A stretch of 64,000 nt of DNA from Diospyros lotus. Taxonomy: Eukaryota; Streptophyta; Magnoliopsida; Ericales; Ebenaceae. The notes under the pieces were generated by a model. It was given only the letters and a program-made list of their open reading frames with translations, was not told where the DNA came from and did no database searches. The stretch is taken from NCBI RefSeq assembly GCF_014633365.1, contig NW_026267104.1:992001-1056000 (forward strand), given 5' to 3'. Positions 47,296 through 60,075 of the stretch are shown here, piece after piece; position 1 is the stretch's first letter, and the number at the start of each line of letters is the position of its first letter. Position numbers and translations under genes: made by a program.

Positions 47296-50200
47296 AGTCT
47301 ACCTGTAGCCACATGAGCTTATTAATCCCCGCCGTCGATATGCCGTACATCTTCAAAACAAAATTAATTACTGAATGGTTCCCATATAACGTTACACACA
47401 GAGTTAATTTTGTCACTTAATTTTTACATTTGTATAATTAGTAACGCTTCCTTGGAAAATTAATAATATTTTTTTAAAAAAAATCATTAATTATGTTTGA
47501 AAAAACAATTATAAATTCTGAATCTCCTTTTTCAGAAGCTCCCCAAGATTTTTAGGTTCATAGTACCTACAAATTTGTTTGAAATTCAATATTTGAATAG
47601 TTTCTTGTCCTTGGGAATAACAATTGGGTCGAGAAGCCCAGTCTTTGTCTGGGCCACTTTATCGGGGCTCCGATTTGGTTCTTGAGTTCGAAGATCAAGT
47701 TCAAAATGGAACCAAATTTGATAGGGCCATTCTCTGTCCAATGGAACTGGGCCCAATTACGGTTCGTTCAGCCCAACCCAATAATATGAATCCAATTAAT
47801 GGTGGTGTGCATATATCACCCAAAAGCCCGTTAGCGGCCCCATATGATACGAATGTATGAACCCACATGTTTGAGGAAGTTTTTAATTTTTATTTAATTA
47901 CAAGTGTTCAGTTAAATGAATTTTAATTCTATAATCTATCTTTAATCCATGGCTTATGGTAAGGTCATTTTACATTTATTTACTCCAATCTTTTTTTATT
48001 TCATTTACTTGTCTCTCGACGTATATTGGTCTTATTTTTATATGATCAAACCGTTTTAATCTCATCTCGCTCTTCTTTGGTACAAATTATCTAGTTCTTT
48101 TACTTTTTCTTTTTTAGTTCTATTACATTTTTATCTCAATTATAGTTATATTTTCACATGATATTAAATTATCCAGCTTTGTAGGCCACACAATCAAAGA
48201 TGATCATTCGTGTCAACATACATGCCTCATTTAACTAATAGATTGTGTTAAAGTGAATTAAGTGGTGACATGGTTTGACATGATTAAGCTATTGATTATG
48301 GTTTTTATTGTTTTTGAGATGAATGGGCCAACTCAAATTTGACATGATAAATACATTATAAGTTCGTGGTGGCTTGGTTTTGACACCAACTAATATAAGT
48401 CATTCAAATATATTAATTCTGCATGGGTCTCAAAGTATGCTAACAAATTGTATATATATTTATCGTTTGTTATTGCTGGAACACAACAATGAATTTATTA
48501 ATTGAAAACGTCGTTATCAAGTCGTTTGGACTTTGCATGAAAGAGAACGATAAAATGGCAAAGGGTTGTTCTCGTACAAATACTCAGATGTTTAAATCAG
48601 ACATTAAAAACTTAAATATCATATTAAAATCAGTATAAAAAACATACCCCTTTTGAAATTAGGTTTCATCTATTCATAAAAGAGCATGGAGCTTTCCAAA
48701 ATTTACTAGAATTAGAATTCTTATATATAATATTTATCCTGACATTTTAAAATTCACTAGAACTAAGGTCTTTTATGAATAAAATTTATTTTGTTCGCAA
48801 AATTTTTAGAGAAATTTTTGAATGTTAAGAGTTATCGTATTTATCTTTATTTGGGAGATAGATCTCTCTCTGATTAGAAGAAAATTTATGTGGGAGTTTA
48901 CAGTTTCCAGGGGACAAAAATAGTCCCTCCAACACCAGTCTTCTCTCAACCTTCGATCACAAAGCAATCTCTCTCGATTTAAGTTTTCTAGGAGGTCGCA
49001 AGTTCTCATGGTTTAATTTTTCCGAGTGATCTTGTAGTCTTTCGATTTAAAGTCTCCCAATTTAATTTTTTCGGGAGACCACAATTTAAGATCTCCAGGA
49101 GGAGACTGGCTCCCAGTCTTTGGGTGACCTTCAATTCTCCGAGCTTGCCCTTTCACATGTGTCTCAATAAAGCTAAAAATTTATTTTAATTTTTTTTAAT
49201 CTTTTGATGGACCTTTGCTTATGGCACATGATTACCCAGTACAACAATTAAATGAATACCCACAAGACAGGGAGGGCTCTTCTATGGTTCACTCGTTAGA
49301 CAAAAGACTATGAAATTTGAGCACTAAAGGAAGTAATGAAAATGAAATTTAGGTGTTCAAATACCCACACAATTAGATTTGGTTGATTTGTTGAGTTGGT
49401 GGGATTTAAGCACTTCAATATTAATGAATAAAGTCAGGTGTCTATATGGGTCAATGTGCCCTTGTCCCTTGGGTTGTTGGTTGTAGTAATGCCATCCTCA
49501 ACAACCCTTTTTAAGGAGTTTCACCAAGTAGTTGTCTTGCCTTTAACTCGCCACATTACCTTTTAGTTGAGTTCATACAATTAAATAATATACATACGAC
49601 CTTCTTAGTATGCCATTAATGTAAGATTCAAGTCATAATAAACTTTCACTATTTTAATTCTTAATGCCATCACTAAATCAAAATTTTACTTCTCAATCTA
49701 ACTGAAATGAATCTCAAAACAGTTTCTTAATCCATACTGATTCTTTCGTGATCATTAATTACTTTTAATATCACCTGTAATTATAAGTTTTTATCGAGAA
49801 ATATCATGTTTAAGATAATTATTGAGGTTACGAAACGAAATAATGTACTCTAACACTTTCTTAATAATCTATTGATGTGAGGTTTAAATCGATATTGTGA
49901 TAACTCAAAAATCATACACAAAAAACTATATTTGAACTTATCTTTAAAAAAAAAAAATTTAACTTTCAATAATAAAAATAAGAAATGGTTATAGCCACTT
50001 ACCATAAAAGGGGACAGCTTGATTGTAGTAGTTGGAGGCAACAACTTTACTTAAGAGGTAGGGTTACAAACTTTTAGAATGACAGCCACTTTCATGCCAA
50101 GAGGTAAGAATTTCCCCAAACAACCAACAGGGCTGGTCAACTCATCATTCATCACATTTAGATTTTTTTGCTACTTATTATTATCGTTATCATGCTGTTT

Positions 50201-53200
50201 AAATATAATGATAAATTTATTAACTAAAAATATCATTATCAAGTCGTTTGAAATCTAAAACAAAGAAAATAATTAAAGGCAGTAAAAAAGTACTCGCGCA
50301 AACATTCTAATACTTAAATTAAATATTATAAATATGAAAATTATGTTAAAATGTTAGTCTGCATTTATGGCTGCTGGTGGGGGTTTTAAGTTCTAAGGTG
50401 TAGCAAATAGAAGAGACTAACTTTGATCGAGAGTGAAAGCTTTTAGTCATTTCTCTCACTTTTGTCGCGTAAGATGAGCCACACTTTCAAACTCTCCCTA
50501 TAATATGTGACTGCACGCGTTATATGATATATGATTGGATAAAAAGATATTTAATTATTATAAAATTAAATATTTGAGGGATATAATGGGTCAAAATATG
50601 AGTTAGAGGTGTCACATGACCAAAATAATAAAATTCTAAGGAAATTTTATACTTTAGGCCATTATATGTATGTGTAATTGAATTAGATTTATCACATAAA
50701 AAAATAAAATTTGTGTATGAAAAAATGAATGTGATTTGATCTTAATATACTTTTACATTCACAATTTCGATAAAAATAAAGATAGATTTACTCATTTAAT
50801 CAATATGCAACTTTTAAATACAAAAGCTATATATTAACTATCTTGTGGTAAAGTTTTTAGATCTCACAACACAACCCTACATTCAAATAATTTTCAGTGA
50901 TTTCAAAAAATTACGTCTTTCTGACATATTCGTCTCAAAATTCATCTCTATTAATTTATGTCTCTAAAAATGAATTTTTTTTTGAAGTATTATCTCATTG
51001 ACATTTTCGAATAAGCTTTCATATGTATATTATTTGATTGGAGTCGTAACAATCGAAACATTTTATAACAATATATATATATATATATTCTTTCATCTAA
51101 TATTATATATGGTCCATGCATATGCTATGCTTTGACAAGATGACCTGCATATTCTTATCTTCTTTGTTAGATGTTCTATGGGCTAATGTCCATATACTTT
51201 CCTTTCTAAACATGTCTTCTTCTTCCATGTCCAAACATAGACATTTGGCTATATACATGTGGGTGTGGGTGTGTAGTATAGATGCATGGATACTTTGCTT
51301 AAGGCTCTTGTGCCTTTGTTCTTTTTAGGTGGGTATCTTGCAATATTCATTGTGTGTGATGGTGGTCCATCTCTTTCTCTTTCTTTCTTTTAAGGTGCTC
51401 CAGTCAGTGGGTCCCATTTCATCATTTTATTTTAAGCTAAATTTATTTCCACATTTGTAAAGTTTCACTAAATAATTTTAAAAGCAATACTCCTACTAAC
51501 ATATCTTCAATTTCATAATCATTAAGTAATTCGTATAATTTTATAAAATTTCATAACCTCAATTTAAGGTCAGAGTGATTTAATATAACTTTAATTAATA
51601 AAAATAGGTTGTACAATTTTCTTTAAAAATAAAAATACTTTGTATATTTATATCTATTATTGTTCAAGCATAACAATAAATTTATTAACTAGAAAAGTCA
51701 TTGTCAAGATATTTGGAGTCTATATCAAACACTTTGATACTTAAATCAGATATTAAAAATTTAAAAAAAAATTATTAAAAACCAATATTAGAGATGTATA
51801 TCTTTTTGAATGAGTGCTTATCTTTTTATAGATTAACATAGAGTTTTTTCAAATTCCCTAAAATTTTTTTATCTTAATATTTCAAGATCCACTAAAATTA
51901 AGATTTTTATGCATAACGTTTGTACTAATATTTTAGAATCCATTACAATTAAGATTTTTATAAATAATATTTATCTTTTTTATAGAATTATCGAAGAAAT
52001 TTTTGAATGTCAGAGTTATTTTATTTGCATTTGTTCGAAATCCCTTCATTAGAAAAAAAAAAAAAAAACGTACACTTTTTTAACTCAAACAATTATTCTA
52101 AACTTTTAATATTTTTTAACAAAATTTTACCTATTACACATAAAAAGTGATGGTAAAATTTGCCTTTAATTTAACTCACCTCCACTCAATGTTGAAGAAT
52201 TTTCCCATAGTTTGCGGGAAAATTTTTAACTCAATGATTGAGGCAAGAAAGAAAGTGAGTACTCATGCTGCCATTGACCACTGCCATAAACAGACAATTG
52301 TACTAAAATTGTTTGACAAATTAGTTATTATTATATTTTAAAATTATAAATTCAAGAAATTTTTAGTGCATAGATAATTTTTTATTTAGACTATCTTTTT
52401 CTTTTAAAATTCACGTTTTGGTTGGAGCTAACTTAGGTGTAGAGATGGATTAATCGTAAGCTAAATTTCGAGACTTGACCTCTTAAATAGATACAAATAA
52501 TTATATAAAATTACACAAAGACAGAATCGAACCCACGATCTCACAGTATCTTAAGTTTCTGAATACTTGCGACAAACCGTCTGTATTATCCCGAGCCCCC
52601 AGAGATTATTAGTTATTATTTAGATATAACGAGTTTAAATTTTATTAATTTTTAGTTTTTAAATAAGATACGTTAAGAATATTTTAAAAAATACTTTATC
52701 AACAAGAGTTAATAATTATATAGACATATAATTAATTAATTTGTTGTTTGTTACATATTTATCAAGCTACTTCAAATTATTCTTTGGTTTGACAATTTCG
52801 ATTTGGGTGGAGAATTATTCTTCAAATAAGCGGGCAAATTAAAGTATATATGCTCATTAAAAAAAAAAAAAAAAATCCCTGTCACAGAGATGGATTGGAT
52901 TCCAATGAGATCAACCTCATATATTATAAGTCATTTAAATTAGCCACTAATTAATTAAATTTTTGGATTATGATTTTGTCGCATATATATATATATATTA
53001 TCAATAAAATGATATTTGTTAGGTTTCATTTGAAATACTTTTACACTTCGTGTTTTTGAATTATGCAACCAACCAATTTAAATGAAATTTTCATATTTTA
53101 AATTACAAATAATAAAGTCAAATGGACGCATCCAAACGCTGTCTAATCACATGTTTTCGTTTAATTAATTAGAATATTTTAATTAAAGCATATTGAATTA

Positions 53201-53800
53201 ATGATAATTGGTCATTTGTGTGATTAGGTGAGCAGCCGCTTTCAAGGTGCGTGTGGATTATAAAAATATTATTTAAATATTTATTCACAATATTTTTATA
53301 TTATTAATATAAATATATTTACTCATAAATATCATGAATAATAAATAACATAAAAGTGAACGAGTGCTGGTAATTCGTCGTAGACGTTTGGAAGATTAAC
53401 ATATCATAAGATCATGAGTTTAATTAGCTTAACATTTTATTCGAAAACCGAAGGAGACGAGGGATGGCCCCACCCAAGGCCGAAGCACCCCTTCCCATTG
53501 AATTGTTTTTCTTTCTTTCTGTTTTCATTACTTACTTGCAGCCGAAGCAAGCCCAGTCCAAAACTTTTTATTTTTTATAATTTTAATTGGATTAAATTAA
53601 ATATTATTCTGTTTCTATTTCTATTTCTACTTCTATTTTATTTTTTAAAGCAAAAAACTTTTATTTATTTGATTCACACGCCAAACTTGTTTTCATGGAC
53701 ACGCTGTTCCATCTACCTAACAAAACAAAACGAAGGAGGAAATTAACGCGGTTCCCAAACAGGACGATTCATTCACAGTCGGTGGGCTACGCTATCTACC
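47296..53800. other. ERF upstream region and gene-poor AT-rich DNA
   Basis: 47600-47830 holds several GGCCCA/AGCCCA words (site II-like) that may belong to the ERF promoter. From 47880 to 53800 the sequence is AT-rich without a credible gene. Two patches share an ACAATGAATTTATTAA(T/C)T and GTCGTTTGGA…/GTCATTGTCAAG pattern (48487, 50209, 51682), suggesting three diverged copies of one repeat. A minus-strand GTGGGTTCGATT (52528-52517) resembles a tRNA/SINE B box. A TA run lies at 51072-51088. Confidence 0.5.
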
Positions 53801-54235
53801 AAGCCAAACAACCCCCCTTCATCGGACCTAGTAATTTTTCTCAAAACCAAAGGGCACGAGCGTAAATTGAACCCCACAGAAAAAGATCTCTCTCTCGCGC
53901 AACCGTGAAGACCACGGCTTAGACGATGGGACGTGGGTACATTTTTAAACTGACAGGCAAGGGTGAGGGTGAGAGTGGGACCCAGTCAAAGATGACACCA
54001 ACTGCACGTGACGAGGAGCGGCAGGCAGCAGCCGTACACGTGTCGGTTCCCTGATTTGGCCCTTTAATTGGTTTACCGGATTGCCCGGTCTCCAAGAAAA
54101 GGACGAGGGCAGTTCCTGATAAAACCAACGCACCCAGTACTGTACGAAAAAGTAGGACGGTTCGTATTGTGTTACGGATGCCGGAACTCTTCTCGAGGAT
54201 TTTTTTTCTTACTTTATGAGGCACCTAAGAGATAG
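53801..54235. promoter_or_regulatory. GC-richer non-coding island with ACGTG elements
   Basis: Markedly less AT-rich than its surroundings. It contains GCACGTGAC (54005-54013), TACACGTGTCGG (54034-54045) and GGGACGTGGG (53929-53938), which are G-box/ABRE-like cores. Overlapping minus-strand ORFs are short and unrecognised. This could be a detached promoter, an enhancer, or the front of an unseen gene. Confidence 0.35.
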
Positions 54236-56560
54236 ATAACGTCAATACTATTATTTTTTACAGTTAAAATGATATTTTCTGTATTAAATATAATTAATAT
54301 ATTATATTAATATAAATATATATATAATTAATACTATGAACCTCCCAAGATTAAATATATATATATATTTTTTTTTGTGTTATATATATATTATGTAGAT
54401 TATTTTAAAATTTATGTTCAATCATATCAAAATCTATATTTTTATTTTTATAATTTTATATTTTTTTATACAATCAATAATTTTTTTTTGTTATTTCAAC
54501 ATCTTATATTTATTTTTGAGTAAATTTATATCTCTTAATTTAATTTTTTTATATTTTAAAATACAATAATTAAATTGATTCAAAAATATAAATATATAGA
54601 TATAATTGAAATAATAAAAAATTTAGATTATCATATAAAAAATTAAAATATAAGAATTAATTTGATTTGAAAATACAAATATAAGGATGTATTTAAAATA
54701 ATAAAAATTTTATATAATCATAAAAAAAAGAAGTAAAAATATACCAACAAAAAAATGAATTTGACAATGGTATATTTTTTAAATTTTATAAAATTATCTT
54801 AATCTTCTAATACACTTTTGACCAACAAGAGATAATATAATTCTAAAATATGAAGCACAAACTGCCACAATTTACTAAAATTTTAAATTAAACAGTCGTG
54901 TCTGTTTAGAAATCATGACTAATTAAGATAATTTAAAACGATAAACATGAAATTATGACTAAACCAAGTCATCTGAGAAATTCAATTCAAATATTTTGAA
55001 TAAAATATCAAAAATAATGAATGTTGATATTATGTATAGAATTAAGATAATAGAATATTAAAATTTAAATAACATTTTTTTTTTTTTGTAAGAAGAATGG
55101 TGCAATTTTGTTAGGTGACGTGCGGTTATTTCTTCGAGAAAGTGCGGCTCCGAGGCGGCTAACAAGGTGGGCGCGCCACGTTGCGATAGGATTCGTGCAT
55201 GCGCTACATATGGATACATTTCAGATTTTTTTTCTTTCTTTCCCTTCGATTTTCTTCTCCGCCTTCGCTTTCTGTTTCGGCGCCGCTTTAATGCCGCCGC
55301 CCGCCCCGCCGGGTTACCCCTTTTGCCTTTGGCCACCTTTTCCACATTCAAGTTCAACTCCTCGCCACAAAGACGAGGAATAGATGACTATATACCAGTT
55401 TCTAAATGCATGTATTTTACTATTTTATATCTTTCCTTGACCCACAAAAATATATAGACTAATCTGTTAGGATGATCGGATCATTATAACATTATTTACT
55501 CTTATTTGTGTCCAATTTGCATGGAGTGATTCTTCGACTCATGCCCCCACTCTCGCTATATTGTTCGATCTGAACAAGATAAGATTTTTAATATTATTCA
55601 CTCCTATTTAAGAAGAATCAACTCATTTTTTAAATCACATTAATTAAAACTTAAATACAGTCTGAATTTTGTTAAAATTTCCTAAAAGTCAATTTATTTT
55701 GAAAAGATTATAATAGGCAGTAACTATCAAAATGCCCCATTTGAATTCGTGCCCAAATTGAATAAATTTTATTTAAATTAAATTAAAAAATGCCTAATAG
55801 GCTCTGATCGATGAATATATGTAAATAAAATGTTATTAGACCACATAATATGACGTGACATGTGATCGAACGTAATTGGAGCCCCCACTACTAATAATTT
55901 AAGAATGACACGTTACCGTTGGATCCCGCCCGGCCGACGTTCCAAAGTTAGGCGTACACGTACGGGCTGTCATCGGAAAAGTCCACGTCTACACAATCCA
56001 CGAATTAGAAAACAAACGGACAGATATCATGTCACAGTTGTTAAGTGAATATAATTAAGAATAAATAAAAACAAGTAAACGATAAAGATAAACTATTTTA
56101 ATTTAGAGTTTTGTCAGTGATAATCTCCAGATTTCTTTAGTTTCTAATAAATTATTATTATTTTTTTTAAAAAAAATAGTATAATGGGCTCAGATTTGGG
56201 AATTAGCTAAATAATAGTCGGTAACCTTTTACTTTTATTTATAGAGGGGCAGGTACGGAACATGTCAAGACAGCAGCGGACAGGGCGGCGGGGCAAAATG
56301 GGAAAATCGGCAGTACAAATTATTTCCAATCGAAGCAAAAGCCGAGAGAAGGGCCACGTGTTTGGCCCGGCAGGGTGGGGCCGGGCCCTGCGCCCGCGGA
56401 TTCCAAGGCTGGATCTTAAATATAATTAAATCGAGAAGGTGAATTCCAAATATAAGAAAAATAAAAAAGGAAAAAGAAAAAGAAGGAATTGAATTGAAGA
56501 ATCCCGCCCAACACGCGCCTGTCCACATCTCCCCGCCCGGTTTCCATCAATCAACCGTTC
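54236..56560. other. AT-rich spacer with further GC-rich patches
   Basis: 54240-55080 is extremely AT-rich. 55090-55385 is a GC-rich patch with strand-asymmetric CT/GC-rich sequence; ORFs on both strands are basic or proline-rich and look compositional. 55900-56010 and 56240-56540 are smaller GC-rich blocks with CACGTG (56355) and GTACACGTACGG (55952). Probably distal promoter sequence of the gene at 57077. Confidence 0.4.
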
Positions 56561-56599
56561 ACTAAAAAAAGCGAAGAAAAATCTTATCTAATCTTTCTC

Positions 56600-57076
56600 T
56601 CCATTTCTTTCCTCTTTCCCACTATATAAATCCTTGCCCCCATCTCTCTTTCTCGCCCACCAAACAATCCGACTCTTTTCTCACACTCTCTCTCTCTCTC
56701 TGGAAAGTTTCTGTTCTCCACTATAAAGATCCGATCCTCTCCTCTCCTCCCCCATCTTTTCTTGTTTCTCACCCGGGCGCCTTTTTACTACTTTCCCTAA
56801 TATTTTCCTTCTTTTTCACTCACCGTTCTACATTTTCTCTGCCGAGAAAATTTGTCATCTTGCTTTTCTGTCGTCTGCTAGTCCCCACTATATATATCGC
56901 CCCACCCCACGCACTCTTTTTCCCATCACCCAAACACCCTTCTGTTTGTTTTCGTTTTTTCACCCCTCTTGTTTTTACACCCTATAAGTTCTTCTTCAAC
57001 TGATTTATTTTACCCAATTTCTCAACGGCCCAGGGGATACCTAATCATCTTTTCTTTACGGGTACTGCTTTTGGGA
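56600..57076 (+). promoter_or_regulatory. Promoter and CT-rich leader of the acidic-protein gene, with three TATA-like boxes
   Basis: TATATAAA (56623-56630), TATAAAGA (56722-56729) and TATATATA (56889-56896) each precede CT-rich sequence of the kind found at plant transcription starts. Any of them could be used, giving leaders of roughly 150 to 420 nt. Confidence 0.55.
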
Positions 57077-57778
57077 ATGGAAGACGAAATGAACAGCGAG
57101 CGCAATGGGAAGAAGCGGGTCCGAGGTGACTCGGATCTGGACTCACCACAGCGGAAGCGAGTTGACTCGGATGTGAACTCGCCGGAAGCGAAGAGGCTCA
57201 AGGAGGAGCCGGATCTCCCGCCGGCCGACTTGCAAGCAGTTAACTGGGACGAGTCCGACTCGAGCGCCTCCGAAGTGAATCAGATCCGGGATGAGATCCT
57301 GGACATTTTCGACGAGACGGACATGGTGACGGACGGTGATCCGGCTATTAAGGATCTCGACTCGGTCATCAAGAGTTTCGAGGAGGAGATCATGCATCCT
57401 TCGCCGCAGCCTGCACGGATGCCGGAGGTCCTTCTCTCGTTGGAATACGGCGAGCCGCAGCCTGACCTTGGCTTCCTTCTCGAAGCCTCCGACGACGAGC
57501 TTGGCCTTCCTCCGACAACCTCTCCCGCCGGAGATGGTACGAGATCGCAAGTAGAACATGTCGAATCGGCGACGGTTGCTCCAGAAGTCGCCGTTCTGAA
57601 CGAGATCTTGGGGCTGGAAGGCGACCTACCGACTTACGACTCGTTCGGCTTCGCAGTCGGTGAAGAACCTAAATCCTACAACAACGGCGAGTTCGTTACC
57701 GTCGGCGGACTGTTCGACAATGACTCCAGCGATTTTTCCGATTTCTTGTATCGGCCGGAGTCGTTGCCTGCTCTTTAG
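57077..57778 (+). CDS. Intronless acidic nuclear-type protein of unknown function
   Basis: A 233-residue ORF, ATG at 57077, with GC-rich codon use quite unlike the flanking AT-rich DNA, so real coding sequence. I do not recognise the family. The N-terminus has basic clusters KKRVRG, QRKRV and AKRLKEEP, likely nuclear signals, carried by a 12-residue tandem repeat (DSDLDSPQRKRV, then DSDVNSPEAKRL, residues 18-41). Then come a helical-looking acidic stretch (NQIRDEILDIFDETDMV, about 68-84; IKDLDSVIKSFEEEI), a leucine-acidic middle, and a C-terminus DNDSSDFSDFLYRPESLPAL rich in D, F and L like an activation domain. A transcriptional co-regulator is a guess from composition. CT-rich leader and TATA boxes upstream support expression. 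Confidence 0.82.
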   Translation: MEDEMNSERNGKKRVRGDSDLDSPQRKRVDSDVNSPEAKRLKEEPDLPPADLQAVNWDESDSSASEVNQIRDEILDIFDETDMVTDGDPAIKDLDSVIKSFEEEIMHPSPQPARMPEVLLSLEYGEPQPDLGFLLEASDDELGLPPTTSPAGDGTRSQVEHVESATVAPEVAVLNEILGLEGDLPTYDSFGFAVGEEPKSYNNGEFVTVGGLFDNDSSDFSDFLYRPESLPAL

Positions 57779-58725
57779 GCCCAACCAGAAATTCCCCTTC
57801 TCCGCTGTATAACCAGAAACTCTTCCGCTCCTAGCGTTTTTAGCGGCGGCCGGAACGTTTAATACAGTGAGTGATCTTTACGAGTAGGCTGTAAATTCCA
57901 GTAGAATCAAGGGAAAAAAAACTTGAATCAATCAAAGAAATTGTGATATCTTCCGTGCACAGGCAAGCTGCTTTGTTTTGCTTTTTTTTTTGTTTTCGCG
58001 TTTGGCAAGAGAGAAAAGAAAGGAAAATGGAAGGTACCCAAGCAAAGTTGAATTCATTTGATTTTGTACATGATTTTCTTTCACCAAGTTTCTTTTTAGT
58101 TTATTTTTATTTATTATTATATTTTCTTGTACCCAGCCGGATTGCTTTTTTCCAATGTTTTGAATTTTTAAAATAATTAGTACTATTTTGATGTACTAAT
58201 AATTAATTAAAATATTATTTATTTAAATTGTTTAATAGTAGCATTATAAAATTAACACAAAACTTAAAAAGTTAAAATGTTGAAAATGGTAAAGGAAAAC
58301 ATGAGCCCAGGATATGGAGTTAAATTCCATTTCATTATTAGCTGTCTTCCAAACAGAGCCAACCGAACGGAGATGCCCATTTCGTTCTGTTGCGGATTGT
58401 CTGTGACTGAGAGCACTATCATCATCATGCGTCTGACGTTGAGATTTTGATTCCCTAGTTGCGAACAACGCAGCGCCAACCACTAAATAATTATTAAATC
58501 ATCTTTATTTTTTGTAGTTAATTTTTTAAATTTTGACATGACTTGCAATTAAACTTAAAACTTAAATTTATTAATATTTTTAAAAAGTTAGTTTGTTTAA
58601 TTTATTAATTTAAAAAGAGGCTAAATTTAGGATTAATGACTCAATTAATGATGAAAAAAATAAGATTATAATTAATTTATACACATCAGATTAATTTTTT
58701 ATATATTATCATTTATAATAATTAC
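57779..58725. other. 3'UTR of the acidic-protein gene and AT-rich spacer
   Basis: The sequence to about 58170 is plausible 3'UTR. After that it is AT-rich with no feature beyond short random ORFs. Confidence 0.5.
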
Positions 58726-58728
58726 ACA

Positions 58729-59015
58729 AATAAAATAATTTTTTAAATTGTTGGTGATGCGGATGAGTGGTGGTGATTGCTTTGATTTTGGTGTCTCAAG
58801 TACGAGCGAGAGAGAGAGGGAGGGGGGGGGGGGGGGGAATGGGACTGTTGAAAGTGAAAGAAGATAGAGAATAATCACAAAAAAATAAAATAATTTCTCA
58901 AATTGTTGGTGATCGTGGTGATGGTTTCAATGGTCGACCAAGGATGAGTGGTGGTGATTGCTTTGATTTTGGTGTCTAAACACTGGGGGGGGGGACTCTA
59001 GAAAGCGAAAGAAGA
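58729..59015. repeat. Diverged tandem duplication with G homopolymers
   Basis: The block AAATAAAATAATTT…AAATTGTTGGTGAT…GGATGAGTGGTGGTGATTGC…GAAAGAAGATA appears at about 58729-58876 and again at 58883-59015. Each copy carries a G tract (16 G at 58822-58837; 10 G near 58985). Confidence 0.75.
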
Positions 59016-59074
59016 TATTGCGAATAAGTTGCAAACTCTTTTTTTTTTTTTTGGTAAGATTTAGAATTTTAATT

Positions 59075-60075
59075 TGAGAAATCTATCGACGGCCTGTTAA
59101 ATTACTTTTTACAGTCTACTACATCATGTAAAATGTTACACTAATTTTAAAATTTTTATTTTAATCCCACAGCCCACTAACTTTTCCAACCACCTCGATC
59201 GTCGCCTCATCTCTTTTTTTTTTTTGTCTCCCGTACTATATACATATATACACACATAAACACATACATGTATACACACGGGTGACAGTCATGGTTGTCG
59301 ACTCACCGCCATTAACTGTCTTCCCACCACACACATTCTCGCTCTCTTTCTCTATGTAATGGTCGCGAGCTATATTAGAGAGAGAAAATGTGGGTAAGCT
59401 ATCATGGCCGACCCATACACGTACACCGTATACATATACCATATATATATATATATACACATACACATATATATACACACACATGATTTCATAGTTGTAG
59501 CCAAGGCAACCACGACTATAGAAGCTAACCCACTTGGCGGACAGAGAGAGAGAATGGGTTGGCCATGGCCGACCCATACACACATACATATAATATATAT
59601 ATACACGCATGGCTATGGCCATGGCAACCGTGACCATGAAAACCTTCGCACCATATATATATGTGTGTGAGTGTGTATATATATATATATATATGGTGTA
59701 TGTGTATGTATGGGTCGGTCATGGCAGTCGACTCACTCTCTCTCTCTGATGCGGCTCACAGTTATTGCACAGAGAGAGCAAGAGTGTGTATGGTAGGGGT
59801 GGTTAATGGCGGTGGGTCGACAGTCATGACTGACGCCCATGTATATATATATATATGTATATATTTGTATTTATGTGTGCATATGATGTGAGAGAAAAAA
59901 AAAAAAATGAGATGCTCAGAGAGGAGTGGAGTGTGGGACTAAAATGAAAATTTTAAAATGAATGTAGAATTTTACATTGTATGTATGAGATGTGAAAAGT
60001 AATTTGAGTACCGTCGATAGAATTTTCCTTTTAAAAGTAATTTGACGTACTGTCGATAGAATTTGCCTTTTAATT
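59075..60075. mobile_element. Foldback element, about 1 kb, with long inverted-repeat arms
   Basis: The left arm (about 59075-59420) and right arm (about 59700-60030) are inverse copies over some 330 bp with moderate divergence. Matched landmarks in order: TCTATCGACGG, AAATTACTTTT, TTTTAAAATTTT-ATTTTA-TCCCACA, TCATCTC-T(n), GACAGTCATG-TTGTCGAC, CACCGCCATTAA, GAGAGAGA and ATGGCCGACCCATAC. A third direct copy of ATGGCCGACCCATACAC is in the middle (59565). The core is TA/CA microsatellite. The right terminus is itself duplicated (TGTCGATAGAATTT at 60011 and 60051). No protein is encoded; the 60-133 codon ORFs here are microsatellite translations. Confidence 0.75.

Noticed and set aside
52500..52600. 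tRNA-like GGTTCGATTC word on the minus strand
   Set aside because: No A box or cloverleaf could be formed around it; at most a SINE remnant.
53919..54224. 101-codon minus ORF in the GC-rich island
   Set aside because: No domain and no supporting promoter or splice sites; plant G-box words fit a regulatory role better.
55058..55457. Basic or proline-rich ORFs on both strands
   Set aside because: Strand-asymmetric GC-rich composition yields open frames on both strands; no recognisable protein.
59236..59891. Several ORFs of 60-133 codons on both strands
   Set aside because: They translate TA/CA microsatellites and the foldback arms (IYIYIY, HTHIH), not genes.
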